From Actinomycetota bacterium (lineage in GTDB: Bacteria > Actinomycetota > Actinomycetes > Actinomycetales > Dermatophilaceae), in contig JAIUOP010000003.1 of the NCBI GenBank assembly GCA_020161815.1, positions 92,536-156,535 of the forward strand: 64,000 nt of DNA, read 5' to 3'. Within the stretch, counting starts at the first letter, position 1, and each line of letters begins with the position of its first letter. Of this stretch, positions 1 to 7,860 are shown piece by piece. The notes under the pieces are model-generated. The model was not told the DNA's origin and made no database searches. It saw nothing but the letters and a program-made list of their open reading frames with translations. Position numbers and translations under genes: made by a program.

Positions 1-206
1 AGCACCGCAGCGACATCGGACGGTGAGCACGCGGCATACCCGATGCGACCGGCCTCGGTCTCGACCTCGACGAGGGGCTCCATCCAGAGCATCCCGCGGG
101 AGCCGTTGCGCCGGACGGTGGCACCGGCAGCCGCGAAGGCCTCGGCGACCTCGTCGGCCCCGACCGCCACCGCGGCAGCGTCACAGGGCACCCAGACCGT
201 CGTCAT
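1..206 (-). CDS. NAD-dependent formate dehydrogenase beta (NuoF-like) subunit, N-terminal part
   Basis: Partial gene; it reads leftwards off the window, so only about 68 N-terminal residues are visible. The peptide opens MTTVWVPCDAAAVAVGAD and continues with RRNGSRGMLWMEPLVEVE, the N-terminal thioredoxin-like domain typical of FdsB-type formate dehydrogenase beta subunits. These normally carry FMN, NAD and a 4Fe-4S cluster further along, which is outside the window. The start ATG (206-204) overlaps the stop of the upstream gamma subunit as ATGA, so the two are translationally coupled. The product should pass electrons from formate oxidation to NAD+. Related Nuo-like hydrogenase diaphorase subunits are the main alternative; the formamidase next door favours formate. 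Confidence 0.72.
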   Translation of the reverse strand, partial: MTTVWVPCDAAAVAVGADEVAEAFAAAGATVRRNGSRGMLWMEPLVEVETEAGRIGYAACSPSDVAAV

Positions 207-673
207 GACAGCCACCCCTCGAGTCGTTCGAGCGTCAACCGGCCGTGGAGCTTTCCGTCGAGGAAACCCGACGGGCCGAGCGCGCAGTTGCCCAGGCAGA
301 AGACCTCGCCGACCTCGACGTCAGGTGAGCCCGAGAAGCGGTCCTGCGCTGCGGCATACAGCTCCTGCCCACCGACGGCCTGGCATGCCTCCCCGCGACA
401 GATCTGGGCGCGGTGGCGGGGCGGGGGCGTGCGCCGGAAGTCGTGGTAGAAGGTGAGGACGCCGTGGACGTCGGCGCGGCTGAGGTTGAGCACGTCGGCG
501 ATCACGTCCACGTCGGTCTCGGGATCGATCCAGCCGAGCTGGTCCTGCACCGCGTGGAGGATCGGGATGAGCGGACCGCGGGCCGAAGCCAGCCCGAGGG
601 CGATGCCGCGGACCGTCTCGGCGCGGCGGCCATCGGTCGCCGCAGTGGGGGAGCCTGCCTGAGCCGCCTGCAC
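203..673 (-). CDS. Formate dehydrogenase gamma (NuoE-like) subunit, 2Fe-2S
   Basis: About 156 residues, the usual length for NuoE/FdsG proteins. Cluster ligands are visible as C-R-G-E-A-C, then C-L-G-N-C about 35 residues later (C-x4-C and C-x3-C), which bind a thioredoxin-fold 2Fe-2S cluster. I chose the GTG at 673 because an AGGAG (683-679) lies 5 nt upstream; a longer frame back to a TTG at 730 has no ribosome binding site. The stop overlaps the beta subunit start by 4 nt. It should relay electrons within an NAD-linked formate dehydrogenase. The gene follows the formamidase operon on the same strand but is separated by a hairpin, and it has its own candidate promoter and operator. Confidence 0.78.
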   Translation of the reverse strand: MQAAQAGSPTAATDGRRAETVRGIALGLASARGPLIPILHAVQDQLGWIDPETDVDVIADVLNLSRADVHGVLTFYHDFRRTPPPRHRAQICRGEACQAVGGQELYAAAQDRFSGSPDVEVGEVFCLGNCALGPSGFLDGKLHGRLTLERLEGWLS

Positions 674-683
674 GTCATCTCCT

Positions 684-697
684 GTGATGGGTATCAC
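684..697. promoter_or_regulatory. Inverted repeat upstream of formate dehydrogenase genes
   Basis: GTGAT-GGGT-ATCAC, a perfect 5-bp inverted repeat. It lies between a -10-like TAGGCT (713-708, minus strand) and the ribosome binding site of the NuoE-like gene. The position suits a repressor operator; the binding protein is unknown. Confidence 0.35.
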
Positions 698-804
698 TGA
701 TGGGCCCAGCCTAGGCAGCGGAGCCGACAAAGGCCACGGTCTGGCCGGACCAATGGTGCGAACTCTGCAACCGGAGGCGCCCTGCGCAACAACAGTCGGA
801 TGCG

Positions 805-842
805 ACCCCCTCGCGGCCGCTCAGGGCCGACCGCGAGGGGGT
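805..842 (-). terminator. Hairpin terminator after fmdA
   Basis: Perfect 12-bp stem (ACCCCCTCGCGG / CCGCGAGGGGGT) with a 14-nt loop, 15 nt downstream of the fmdA stop. There is no clean U-tract, so it may be a weak intrinsic or rho-assisted terminator. It separates the formamidase operon from the formate dehydrogenase genes. Confidence 0.6.
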
Positions 843-856
843 GGTTCCGGTTCCGG

Positions 857-2113
857 TCAGTGGAAGGAGGCCCTCGGCACTCCCATGCCCGGGTCGATCT
901 TGGCCGGCCCGGAGGCGGATGGGCGGATGTCGATGTCGAAGATCGCCGTCGGCAGGTAGACCGTCGAGCACGAGTTCGGGATGTCCACCACGCCCGAGAG
1001 GCGGCCCTCGATCGGAGCCGCACCCAGGATCATGTACGCCTGCTCGGGGCTGTATCCGAACGTGGTCAGGTAGTCGATCGCGTGGAGGCACGCCCGCTGG
1101 TAGGACAGGTGGCTGTCGAGGTAGCGCTGCTCACCATCGAGGGTGACCGAGGTGCCACTGAAGGCCAGCCACTGACTGAACTGTGGGTCGGTGGTGCCCG
1201 GCATGAAGATGGCATTCTCCTTCACTCCGTAGGTGTCCATGCCGCCCTTGATGAGGTCGACCCGCAGGTCCATGAAGCCACCCATCTCGATGGCGCCACA
1301 GAACGTGATCTCACCGTCGCCCTGGGAGAAGTGGAGGTCACCCATGGAGAGGTTCGCCCCGTCGACGAAGACGGGGTAGAAGACCCGCGTCCCCTTGGTG
1401 AAGTTCTTGATGTCCTGGTTGCCACCGTTCTCACGCGGTGGAGCGGTGCGGGCTGCCTCCTGCCGGACCCGCTCGTAGTCGTCGCCGGTCAGGGTCCCGA
1501 GGATCGCGTCGTCGGGCATGGGTGGCAGGGCGAGCGGTGGTACGCGGTCGGGGTCGGTCGCGATGAGCGCCGCCTCGCGGGTGTTCCACGTGCTGAGCAG
1601 GTCGTGGCTCGGGGCCGTGCCCATGAGGCCTGGGTGCACGATGCCCACGAAGGAGACGCCGGGCACGTGCCGGGACGTGGCCACGCCACCGGTGAAGTCC
1701 CAGACGACCTTGTACGCGTCGGGGAACTGGTCGGTGAGGAAGCCTCCGCCGTTCTCCTTGGCGAAGATCCCGGTGTAGCCCCAGCCCTGGCCGGCGAGGG
1801 GGCCGCTGTCCTCCTGCGGGATCGGGCCGACGTCGAGGATGTCGACGACGAGCAGGTCCCCGGGCTTGGCGCCCTCGACCCGGAACGGCCCGGACAGGAC
1901 GTGGACGCCCTTGAGCGGGGCATTGAGGATGTCCTCGGCGGAGTCGTCGTCCTTGATGGCGCCGTCGAACCACTCGCGGCAGTCGACCCGGAAGACGTCC
2001 CCGGGCTTGACGGTGACATTGGCCGGGATGTCCGGGTGCCAGCGGTTGTGGCCGACGTACTGCTGGTCGGTGAACTTCTTGCTCGAGTCGAGCGGGAACA
2101 CGTTCTTTGGCAC
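857..2113 (-). CDS. fmdA: Formamidase (acetamidase/formamidase family)
   Basis: 418 residues, full length for the FmdA/AmdA family, cytoplasmic. It hydrolyses formamide (and possibly acetamide) to the acid and ammonia. Recognisable segments are the N-terminal HNRWHPDIPANVTVKPGDVF, the central FVGIVHPGLMGTAPS, GDLHFSQGDGEITFCGAIEM, and the C-terminal RACLHAIDYLTTFGYSPEQAY. The GTG at 2113 is supported by AAGGAG 6-7 nt upstream. It is the third gene of an operon with an FmdB-type zinc ribbon and an AmiS/UreI channel. An AmiC-like sensor diverges beyond marR, and formate dehydrogenase subunits lie downstream, so formamide rather than acetamide is the likelier substrate; that is inference from context. 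Confidence 0.93.
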   Translation of the reverse strand: MPKNVFPLDSSKKFTDQQYVGHNRWHPDIPANVTVKPGDVFRVDCREWFDGAIKDDDSAEDILNAPLKGVHVLSGPFRVEGAKPGDLLVVDILDVGPIPQEDSGPLAGQGWGYTGIFAKENGGGFLTDQFPDAYKVVWDFTGGVATSRHVPGVSFVGIVHPGLMGTAPSHDLLSTWNTREAALIATDPDRVPPLALPPMPDDAILGTLTGDDYERVRQEAARTAPPRENGGNQDIKNFTKGTRVFYPVFVDGANLSMGDLHFSQGDGEITFCGAIEMGGFMDLRVDLIKGGMDTYGVKENAIFMPGTTDPQFSQWLAFSGTSVTLDGEQRYLDSHLSYQRACLHAIDYLTTFGYSPEQAYMILGAAPIEGRLSGVVDIPNSCSTVYLPTAIFDIDIRPSASGPAKIDPGMGVPRASFH

Positions 2114-2164
2114 TGCTCTCTCCTTGATCTCGATGCGGTGATTTCGCGGGGTGCGTTGGTGCGG

Positions 2165-2770
2165 TCAGGTGGTCGCGGGGGAGGCGCTGCGCAGCCGGGC
2201 ACGCGCCCAGAGGAAGCCGGCGATGGTGACGACGGCGACAGCAGCGGCCATGAGCGCATTGGGCAGGGCCGTCCACTGGCCGATGAGGAGCAGGAAGGCG
2301 GGGATCGCCGCCGTCGTCCACCCTTCGATGGCGGCCACAGCCCCGGTGTATGCCGTGAGCTCGCCTCGCTCTCGACCGAGCAGTTGGAAGAAGAGCCACC
2401 ACAGGTAGGCCCAGAGCAGCCAGATGACGGCGAAGGCGTAGTCGCCGCGGAGCGCAGCGACGACGGCATACGCAATGGCCGCGATGGCGACGAAGAGGGA
2501 GAACCACCCCAGACCGGTCCCGTCGAAGCCCCAGATCGTGTTCATGGCCACGTAGAGGTAGGTGAAGCCGAAGAGGTAGAGACCGGAGGCGCCGAAGATG
2601 ACGTCAGGGTCACCGTCCGCGGTGAAGATGAGGTATGTCGGCGTGATCACCTGGAGCAGGCCGACGAAGATGTTGAGCGGGACGGCCCCCCGGTCCTTGA
2701 CGTGGCCCATCAGGGCCATGCCATTGAGGAAGAGGATGGCCCCGACGTAGAGCAGTCCGACGTTTCCCAT
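2165..2770 (-). CDS. AmiS/UreI family amide/urea channel
   Basis: About 201 residues, almost entirely hydrophobic, with six or seven predicted membrane spans beginning GLLYVGAILFLNGMALMG. The pattern and length fit the AmiS/UreI family of inner-membrane channels for short amides or urea. The ATG at 2770 is preceded by AGGAG at good spacing. It sits between the zinc-ribbon gene and fmdA on the same strand, so it should admit the formamidase substrate. The strand also matches a Tyr-Ala pair and an Ala-Tyr pair written with the common octamer of this genome. No urease genes are visible, which argues against a urea role here. Confidence 0.88.
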   Translation of the reverse strand: MGNVGLLYVGAILFLNGMALMGHVKDRGAVPLNIFVGLLQVITPTYLIFTADGDPDVIFGASGLYLFGFTYLYVAMNTIWGFDGTGLGWFSLFVAIAAIAYAVVAALRGDYAFAVIWLLWAYLWWLFFQLLGRERGELTAYTGAVAAIEGWTTAAIPAFLLLIGQWTALPNALMAAAVAVVTIAGFLWARARLRSASPATT

Positions 2771-2825
2771 GCTTCTCCTACTCGTCGTTGAGTGGTGCGG
2801 GATAGGGACGGTCGCGCCGCTGCGG

Positions 2826-3113
2826 TCAGGGGCGGGGCAGGCGCGCCGTGCGAGGGTCGGCCGTGGGGCGGCGCGGCCGGTGGGGGGCTCGGCCCGGCGG
2901 GGCGGAGACGACCGCCGGCTCGGCCGCCGTGGCTTCGGTGGCAGTGATGAGCCGACGTGCTCGGGAATCCCCGAAGCGCAGCTGTGGCACGGACCACCGC
3001 CGGGGGGCCGGGTTCCCGCACTCGGGGCAGTCGATGGCCGGCGGGGCCTCGCCCAGCGGCATCGTCCGGGCCAGCACACCATCGGCCCGGCAGGTGAACT
3101 CGTACGTCGCCAT
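2826..3113 (-). CDS. FmdB-type zinc-ribbon protein
   Basis: 95 residues. It opens MATYEFTCRADGV and has a second knuckle DCPECGNPAPRRW, the layout of FmdB regulatory zinc ribbons found beside formamidase genes. The first knuckle has only one cysteine (C-R-A-D instead of C-x2-C), so metal binding may be altered. The C-terminal half is a low-complexity Pro/Arg/Ala tail. The ATG at 3113 has GGAGG 7 nt upstream. It is the first gene of the fmdB-amiS-fmdA operon. A role in regulation or enzyme maturation is inferred from the family only. Confidence 0.8.
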   Translation of the reverse strand: MATYEFTCRADGVLARTMPLGEAPPAIDCPECGNPAPRRWSVPQLRFGDSRARRLITATEATAAEPAVVSAPPGRAPHRPRRPTADPRTARLPRP

Positions 3114-3140
3114 CGACGACCTCCGCCCATTCATCTCCAC

Positions 3141-3155
3141 TTGGACTAGTCCCAA
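3141..3155. promoter_or_regulatory. Candidate MarR operator
   Basis: TTGGACTAGTCCCAA contains the perfect 10-bp palindrome GGACTAGTCC (3143-3152) with flanking TT/AA. The TTG...CAA form and size match MarR-type sites. It lies 28 bp upstream of the zinc-ribbon start codon and about 100 bp from the end of the marR gene. Confidence 0.5.
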
Positions 3156-3256
3156 ATGGAATGAAATGGACACTAGCGGCCGGGGATCACCCTGTCCATA
3201 GGCAGCGGTGAGTAGGGACGTGCCTGCGCCGCCCCACTGGCACCACGCGAGAAGAG

Positions 3257-3649
3257 CTAGCGGATGGCGGCGCTGAACTCGGGCGAGAGGCCGAGGGCGG
3301 CGACCGCACCTGCGGCCTCCGCGAGGAGTTGCTTGCCCTGGGCCGAGAGGTTCAAGGTCACGCGCCGCCGGTCGCTCTCGTGCGGGGTGCGGAACAGCGC
3401 GCCGATCTCGACGAGGGCGTCCACCGTGCGGGTCGCGGAGCTCGAGGGCATGGCCAGAGCGTCGATCAGATCGGCCATGGCCGCCCCCGGCTGCTGCGAA
3501 ATGCACACGAGCGCTCGCCAGCGGTCTGCCGTAAGATCCAAGGGTCGCAATGCGACGTCCAGACGTGACTCGATGAGCGCCGCCGTGCGCAGGATGTGCA
3601 GCGCCTGCTCCTCGAAGTCCGGCCCAGTGCGGGGAGGAGGCGACGTCAC
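3257..3649 (-). CDS. MarR family transcriptional regulator
   Basis: 130 residues with a winged-helix core: LTADRWRALVCISQQPGAAMADLIDALAM is the recognition region and ESDRRRVTLNLSAQG is the conserved wing of MarR proteins. The GTG at 3649 (protein begins VTSPPPRTGPDFEEQ) is chosen because the frame upstream runs through the divergent gene. It is divergent from the AmiC-like gene with only 9 bp between start codons, so their promoters must overlap each other's coding sequence. It lies upstream of the formamidase operon on the same strand and probably represses it through the palindrome at 3141-3155. Confidence 0.85.
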   Translation of the reverse strand: MTSPPPRTGPDFEEQALHILRTAALIESRLDVALRPLDLTADRWRALVCISQQPGAAMADLIDALAMPSSSATRTVDALVEIGALFRTPHESDRRRVTLNLSAQGKQLLAEAAGAVAALGLSPEFSAAIR

Positions 3650-3658
3650 CTGACCAGT

Positions 3659-4798
3659 ATGCCCGCCCTGCCGAGCCCGAGTGGACGCCCACGCGGGCCG
3701 GAGACCGACTACCGCGTCGCCCTCGTGCTGCCACGTCATGGGCCGGCGGGAATCTTCGGCCTCGAGTGCCTGGCCGCCGCCGAACTGGCGGCCTCCGAGA
3801 TCGACGCGGCCGGCGGGGTGGCCGGCCGCTCGATCCAGTACGTCAACGTCGATGCCGGTGGGGACCCCCTGGTCGTGGCCCAGGAGATCGGCGCGCTGCT
3901 GTCGACCGGCCAGATCGATGCCGTGACCGGCTGGCACCTGTCCAACCTGCGCCAGTCGATCGCGCGGGTCGTCGAAGGACGTATCCCCTACGTGTACGCA
4001 GCGGCCTATGAAGGCGGCGAGCGCCGCGACGGAGTGCTCTGCAGCGGAGAGGTGCCGACCGACCAGATCCTCTGCTCCCTGGACTGGTTGCGCACCGAGC
4101 TCCGGCTGCGCAAGTGGTACGTCATCGGCAACGACTACGTATGGCCTCGGGAGACCGCGGCACGCACGGTCGAAGGGCTGCATGGCCGTGACATCGGGGT
4201 GCTCCGGCGGCGCTTCGTGCCGCTCGGCACCACCGACGAGACCGTGTGGCAGGGCGTGCTCGACGACATCCGGCGCAGCGGCGCCCAGGGTGTGATCACC
4301 CTGCTCGTCGGCTCCGACGCGGTGCGGTTCAACCGAGCGTTCGCAGCAGCCGGGATGGATGCCGAACTGGTGCGCTTCAGCCCGTTCATCGACGAGACCG
4401 TGGTGCTGGCCACCGGCCCCGAGGCGACGACGAACCTGTTCGTCTCGGCAGGGTGGTTCTCCTCGCTGCGCACCGACTCGGCCGCCCAGTTCAACCGTGA
4501 CTTCAAGCGCGCGTGGGACCTCGTCTGCGGCACGGCCGGGCCCGAGGAGTCCCACGCCCCTTCGCCGGGCACGATGGCCGAGACGACCTACTCCGGCATC
4601 CACCTGCTCGCAAGCATTGCCGGCCGGACGATCCCCACCGTCCACGACACCCGCCGCGCCTTCGCCGACTGGGCCTGGGACTCTCCGCACGGCACGGTCG
4701 AGCTCCGTGCCGGAGCGGCCCGGCACCCGGTCCATCTGGCGCTGGCCCACGGCGTGGACCTCGAGGTCGTGAGCCAGGTCAGCGCCGGCCTGGGCTGA
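3659..4798 (+). CDS. AmiC-like amide-sensing substrate-binding protein
   Basis: 379 residues of the periplasmic-binding-protein fold (Peripla_BP, AmiC/UrtA branch). It begins MPALPSPSGRPRG with no signal peptide or lipobox, as in cytoplasmic AmiC sensors of Pseudomonas amidase operons. Recognisable parts are VALVLPRHGPAGIFGLECLAAAELAASEI, an N-lobe WHLSNLRQSIARVVE, and KWYVIGNDYVWPRE. It is divergent from marR. I infer that it senses a short amide for the formamidase operon. No AmiR antiterminator is visible here, so its partner could be the MarR protein or lie elsewhere. A urea ABC transporter binding protein is less likely without a signal peptide or transporter genes. Confidence 0.75.
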   Translation: MPALPSPSGRPRGPETDYRVALVLPRHGPAGIFGLECLAAAELAASEIDAAGGVAGRSIQYVNVDAGGDPLVVAQEIGALLSTGQIDAVTGWHLSNLRQSIARVVEGRIPYVYAAAYEGGERRDGVLCSGEVPTDQILCSLDWLRTELRLRKWYVIGNDYVWPRETAARTVEGLHGRDIGVLRRRFVPLGTTDETVWQGVLDDIRRSGAQGVITLLVGSDAVRFNRAFAAAGMDAELVRFSPFIDETVVLATGPEATTNLFVSAGWFSSLRTDSAAQFNRDFKRAWDLVCGTAGPEESHAPSPGTMAETTYSGIHLLASIAGRTIPTVHDTRRAFADWAWDSPHGTVELRAGAARHPVHLALAHGVDLEVVSQVSAGLG

Positions 4799-4949
4799 TC
4801 ACACTTCACGGGGGTTGCGGCGATTAGGGGTATGCCGTGCCCTCCATTACGCTTGGACCTTGCCGTGAACTTCGGCCGCGGATTCAAGAGAGCCCCGGTG
4901 GACCAGCCCGGGAGCGCCGCGCAGCAACCACGAGAAGGAGTGTCGCCCC

Positions 4950-5219
4950 ATGCCCCTGAGCAGCGACGTCAAGAAGCAGATCATGACCGAGTACGCGACC
5001 GTCGAGGGCGACACCGGTTCTCCGGAGGTGCAGATCGCGCTCCTCACCCAGCGCATCAAGGACCTCACCGAGCACAGCCGCACGCACAAGCACGACCACC
5101 ACAGCCGTCGTGGCCTGCTGCTCCTCGTCGGCCGTCGCCGCCGCCTCCTGCGCTACCTGGAGAGCGTCGACATCGAGCGCTACCGCTCGCTGATCAAGCG
5201 CCTCGGCCTGCGCCGTTGA
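4950..5219 (+). CDS. rpsO: 30S ribosomal protein S15
   Basis: 89 residues, the standard length. It contains [23 protein letters not shown] and the C-terminal [22 protein letters not shown]15 binds the central domain of 16S rRNA early in 30S assembly. The ATG is preceded by AGAAGGAG. A candidate -10 (TACGCT, 4848-4853) would give a leader of about 90 nt, which in many bacteria binds S15 for autoregulation. pnp follows, the conserved rpsO-pnp arrangement. Confidence 0.98.
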   Translation: MPLSSDVKKQIMTEYATVEGDTGSPEVQIALLTQRIKDLTEHSRTHKHDHHSRRGLLLLVGRRRRLLRYLESVDIERYRSLIKRLGLRR

Positions 5220-5233
5220 TCCAAGCTTCCGTC

Positions 5234-5262
5234 GGAGCGGTCCTGACCTTCAGGGCCGCTCC
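5234..5262 (+). terminator. rpsO-pnp intercistronic hairpin
   Basis: GGAGCGG-T-CCTGA / TCAGG-G-CCGCTCC with a 3-nt loop: 12 Watson-Crick pairs plus one T-G. It is placed 14 nt after the rpsO stop. It could be a partial terminator or, as known for rpsO-pnp in enterobacteria, an RNase III processing site for pnp autocontrol. Confidence 0.6.
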
Positions 5263-5362
5263 TTCGGCATGTCCGGCGGGTCATCCCGACCCGGCCTGAC
5301 GAGAAAGTGACCGCGGCACAACGACGATGCACGCGGCATACGAAAGAGAAAAGGAGGGACCC

Positions 5363-7780
5363 ATGGAGGGCCCCGAAATCACCTTCGCCGAAGCGACCAT
5401 CGACAATGGTTCGTTCGGCACCCGCACGGTCCGGTTCGAGACCGGGCGACTGGCCAAGCAGGCCGGCGGCGCCGTCGTCGCCTACCTGGACGAGGACACG
5501 ATGCTCCTGTCCACCACCACCGCCGGGAAGCACCCGCGCGATGGCTTCGACTTCTTCCCCTTGACCGTCGACGTCGAGGAGCGGATGTATGCCGCGGGCA
5601 AGATCCCCGGCTCCTTCTTCCGTCGTGAGGGCCGCCCCTCCACCGAGGCGATCCTCACCTGCCGTCTCATCGACCGTCCGCTGCGCCCGACCTTCAAGAA
5701 GGGTCTGCGCAACGAGGTCCAGGTCGTCATCACCGTTCTCGCGCTCAACCCGGACGCGCAGTACGACGTGCTCGCGATCAACGCCGCCTCGGCGTCCACC
5801 CAGATCTCCGGCCTCCCCTTCAGCGGCCCGATCGGTGGCGTGCGCGTCTCGCTCATCGACGGCCAGTGGGTCGCTTTCCCCCAGTTCTCCGATGTCGAGC
5901 GCAGCACCTTCGACATGGTCGTCGCCGGCCGGGTCGTGGGTGACGACGTGGCGATCATGATGGTCGAGGCCGAGGCCACCGAGTCGACCTGGAACCTGGT
6001 CAAGAACGAGGGCAAGACCGCCCCGACCGAGGAGGTCGTGGCCGAGGGCCTCGAGGCGTCCAAGAAGTTCATCAAGGCCCTGTGCGACGCCCAGGCCGAG
6101 CTCGCCGCCAAGGCCGCCAAGCCGGTCGAGGAGTTCCCGATCTTCCTCGACTACGAGGACGACGTGTATGCCGCGGTCGAGGCCGCGATCTCCGAGGAGA
6201 CCGCCGCGGCCCTCCAGATCGCCGGCAAGCAGGAGCGCGAGGACAGGCTCGACGAGATCAAGTCGGCGCTGCACCGGGGCCTCGTCGGTGACTACGACCC
6301 CAAGGCCGAGACCGGCTCCACCGGTGACTTCGTCGGCCGCGAGAAGGAGGTCTCCGCCGCCTTCCGCTCCGTCCAGAAGAAGCTGGTCCGCGAGCGCATC
6401 GTGCGCGACAAGGTTCGCATCGACGGTCGTGGGCTCGCGGACATCCGCGCCCTCTCGGCCGAGGTCGAGGTCCTGCCGCGCGTGCACGGCTCGGCGATCT
6501 TCGAGCGCGGCGAGACCCAGATCATGGGTGTCACCACGCTCAACATGCTGCGCATGGAGCAGCAGCTCGACACCCTCTCGCCGGTGACGCGCAAGCGCTA
6601 CATGCACAACTACAACTTCCCGCCCTACAGCACCGGTGAGACCGGCCGCGTCGGCTCCCCGAAGCGCCGCGAGATCGGCCACGGCGCGCTCGCCGAGCGG
6701 GCCCTCATGCCGGTCCTGCCGACGCGCGAGGAGTTCCCCTACGCGATCCGTCAGGTCTCCGAGGCCCTGGGCTCCAACGGCTCGACCTCGATGGGCTCGG
6801 TCTGCGCCTCCACCCTGTCGATGCTCAACGCCGGTGTGCCGCTGCGCGCCCCGGTCGCCGGCATCGCGATGGGCCTGATCTCCACGGAGATCAACGGTGA
6901 GATGTCGTATGCCGCGCTGACGGACATCCTCGGCGCCGAGGACGCCTTCGGCGACATGGACTTCAAGGTCGCCGGCACCAAGGAGTTCGTCACGGCCATC
7001 CAGCTCGACACCAAGCTCGACGGCATCCCCGCCGACGTGCTGGCCGGTGCGCTGACCCAGGCCCGTGAGGCCCGCCTCCACATCCTCGACGTCATGAACG
7101 AAGCCATCGACGCCCCCGACGAGATGAGCCCGCACGCTCCTCGCGTCATCAGCGTCCAGGTCCCGGTCGACAAGATCGGTGAGGTCATCGGCCCGAAGGG
7201 CAAGATGATCAACCAGATCCAGGAGGAGACCGGCGCGCAGATCTCCATCGAGGACGACGGCACCGTCTACATCGGCGCCACCGACGGCCCCTCGGCCGAG
7301 GCCGCGCGCGCGATGGTCAACGCCATCGCCAACCCGCAGATGCCGGAGGTCGGCGAGCGCTTCCTGGGCACCGTCGTCAAGACGACGACCTTCGGTGCGT
7401 TCGTCTCCCTGCTCCCGGGCAAGGACGGCCTGCTGCACATCTCCGAGATCCGCAAGATGGTCGGCGGCAAGCGCATCGACGCGGTCGAGGACGTCCTGTC
7501 CATCGGCCAGAAGGTCCAGGTCGAGCTCAAGGAGATCGACCCGCGCGGCAAGCTCTCGCTGGCGGCCGTCCTCCCCGAGGGCGCCGAGGCCGGGTCGGCT
7601 GCCGACGCAGATGGCGGCGCTGGCGACGGCGGCGAGGAGCACGGCTCGCAGGAGCGCGACGAGCGTCCGGCCCGCGAGGAGCGCGAGGGCGGCGAGCGCC
7701 GTCAGCGCAACCGTCGCCGGGGCGGTGGCCGCGGCCGCGGTGAGCGCGGCGACAACGGTGGCGAGCGCAGCGAGAGCTGA
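5363..7780 (+). CDS. pnp: Polyribonucleotide nucleotidyltransferase (PNPase)
   Basis: 805 residues: two RNase PH-like domains separated by an alpha-helical region, a KH domain (about 600-645, GxxG as GPKG in [17 protein letters not shown]) and an S1 domain (about 665-735, [24 protein letters not shown]). It degrades RNA 3'-5' phosphorolytically and can add tails. The last 70 residues form a charged Arg/Gly/Glu-rich tail ([13 protein letters not shown]), common in actinobacterial PNPases and likely RNA-binding. The ATG at 5363 has AAGGAGGG upstream. It is followed by a strong terminator. Confidence 0.98.
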   Translation: MEGPEITFAEATIDNGSFGTRTVRFETGRLAKQAGGAVVAYLDEDTMLLSTTTAGKHPRDGFDFFPLTVDVEERMYAAGKIPGSFFRREGRPSTEAILTCRLIDRPLRPTFKKGLRNEVQVVITVLALNPDAQYDVLAINAASASTQISGLPFSGPIGGVRVSLIDGQWVAFPQFSDVERSTFDMVVAGRVVGDDVAIMMVEAEATESTWNLVKNEGKTAPTEEVVAEGLEASKKFIKALCDAQAELAAKAAKPVEEFPIFLDYEDDVYAAVEAAISEETAAALQIAGKQEREDRLDEIKSALHRGLVGDYDPKAETGSTGDFVGREKEVSAAFRSVQKKLVRERIVRDKVRIDGRGLADIRALSAEVEVLPRVHGSAIFERGETQIMGVTTLNMLRMEQQLDTLSPVTRKRYMHNYNFPPYSTGETGRVGSPKRREIGHGALAERALMPVLPTREEFPYAIRQVSEALGSNGSTSMGSVCASTLSMLNAGVPLRAPVAGIAMGLISTEINGEMSYAALTDILGAEDAFGDMDFKVAGTKEFVTAIQLDTKLDGIPADVLAGALTQAREARLHILDVMNEAIDAPDEMSPHAPRVISVQVPVDKIGEVIGPKGKMINQIQEETGAQISIEDDGTVYIGATDGPSAEAARAMVNAIANPQMPEVGERFLGTVVKTTTFGAFVSLLPGKDGLLHISEIRKMVGGKRIDAVEDVLSIGQKVQVELKEIDPRGKLSLAAVLPEGAEAGSAADADGGAGDGGEEHGSQERDERPAREEREGGERRQRNRRRGGGRGRGERGDNGGERSES

Positions 7781-7797
7781 CCTCCCCATCCGCTGAC

Positions 7798-7838
7798 CCA
7801 GCGGGCCGGCACTCCTTCCCGGAGTGCTGGCCCGCTGG
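7798..7838 (+). terminator. Intrinsic terminator after pnp
   Basis: An 18-bp stem, CCAGCGGGCC-G-GCACTCC / GGAGTGC-T-GGCCCGCTGG with one G-T pair and a 5-nt loop, followed by CTCGTTGTT. It ends the rpsO-pnp unit. Confidence 0.85.
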
Positions 7839-7846
7839 CTCGTTGT

Positions 7847-7852
7847 TAGGGT
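7847..7852 (+). promoter_or_regulatory. -10 element TAGGGT, leaderless start
   Basis: TAGGGT ends 8 nt before the lipoprotein ATG; no Shine-Dalgarno sequence is present. Confidence 0.5.
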
Positions 7853-7860
7853 CGGGCACC

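Noticed and set aside
800..2791. Long plus-strand open frame (663 codons) opposite fmdA
   Set aside because: Antisense shadow of a clear formamidase gene in high-G+C DNA; low-complexity translation, no start signals.
3650..4750. N-terminal extension of MarR across the AmiC-like gene
   Set aside because: Antisense reading; MarR homology begins near the GTG at 3649.
5180..7789. Long minus-strand open frame (869 codons) opposite pnp
   Set aside because: Mirrors the pnp codon pattern; composition (Leu/Asp/Gly/Arg/Val) is typical of an antisense frame.
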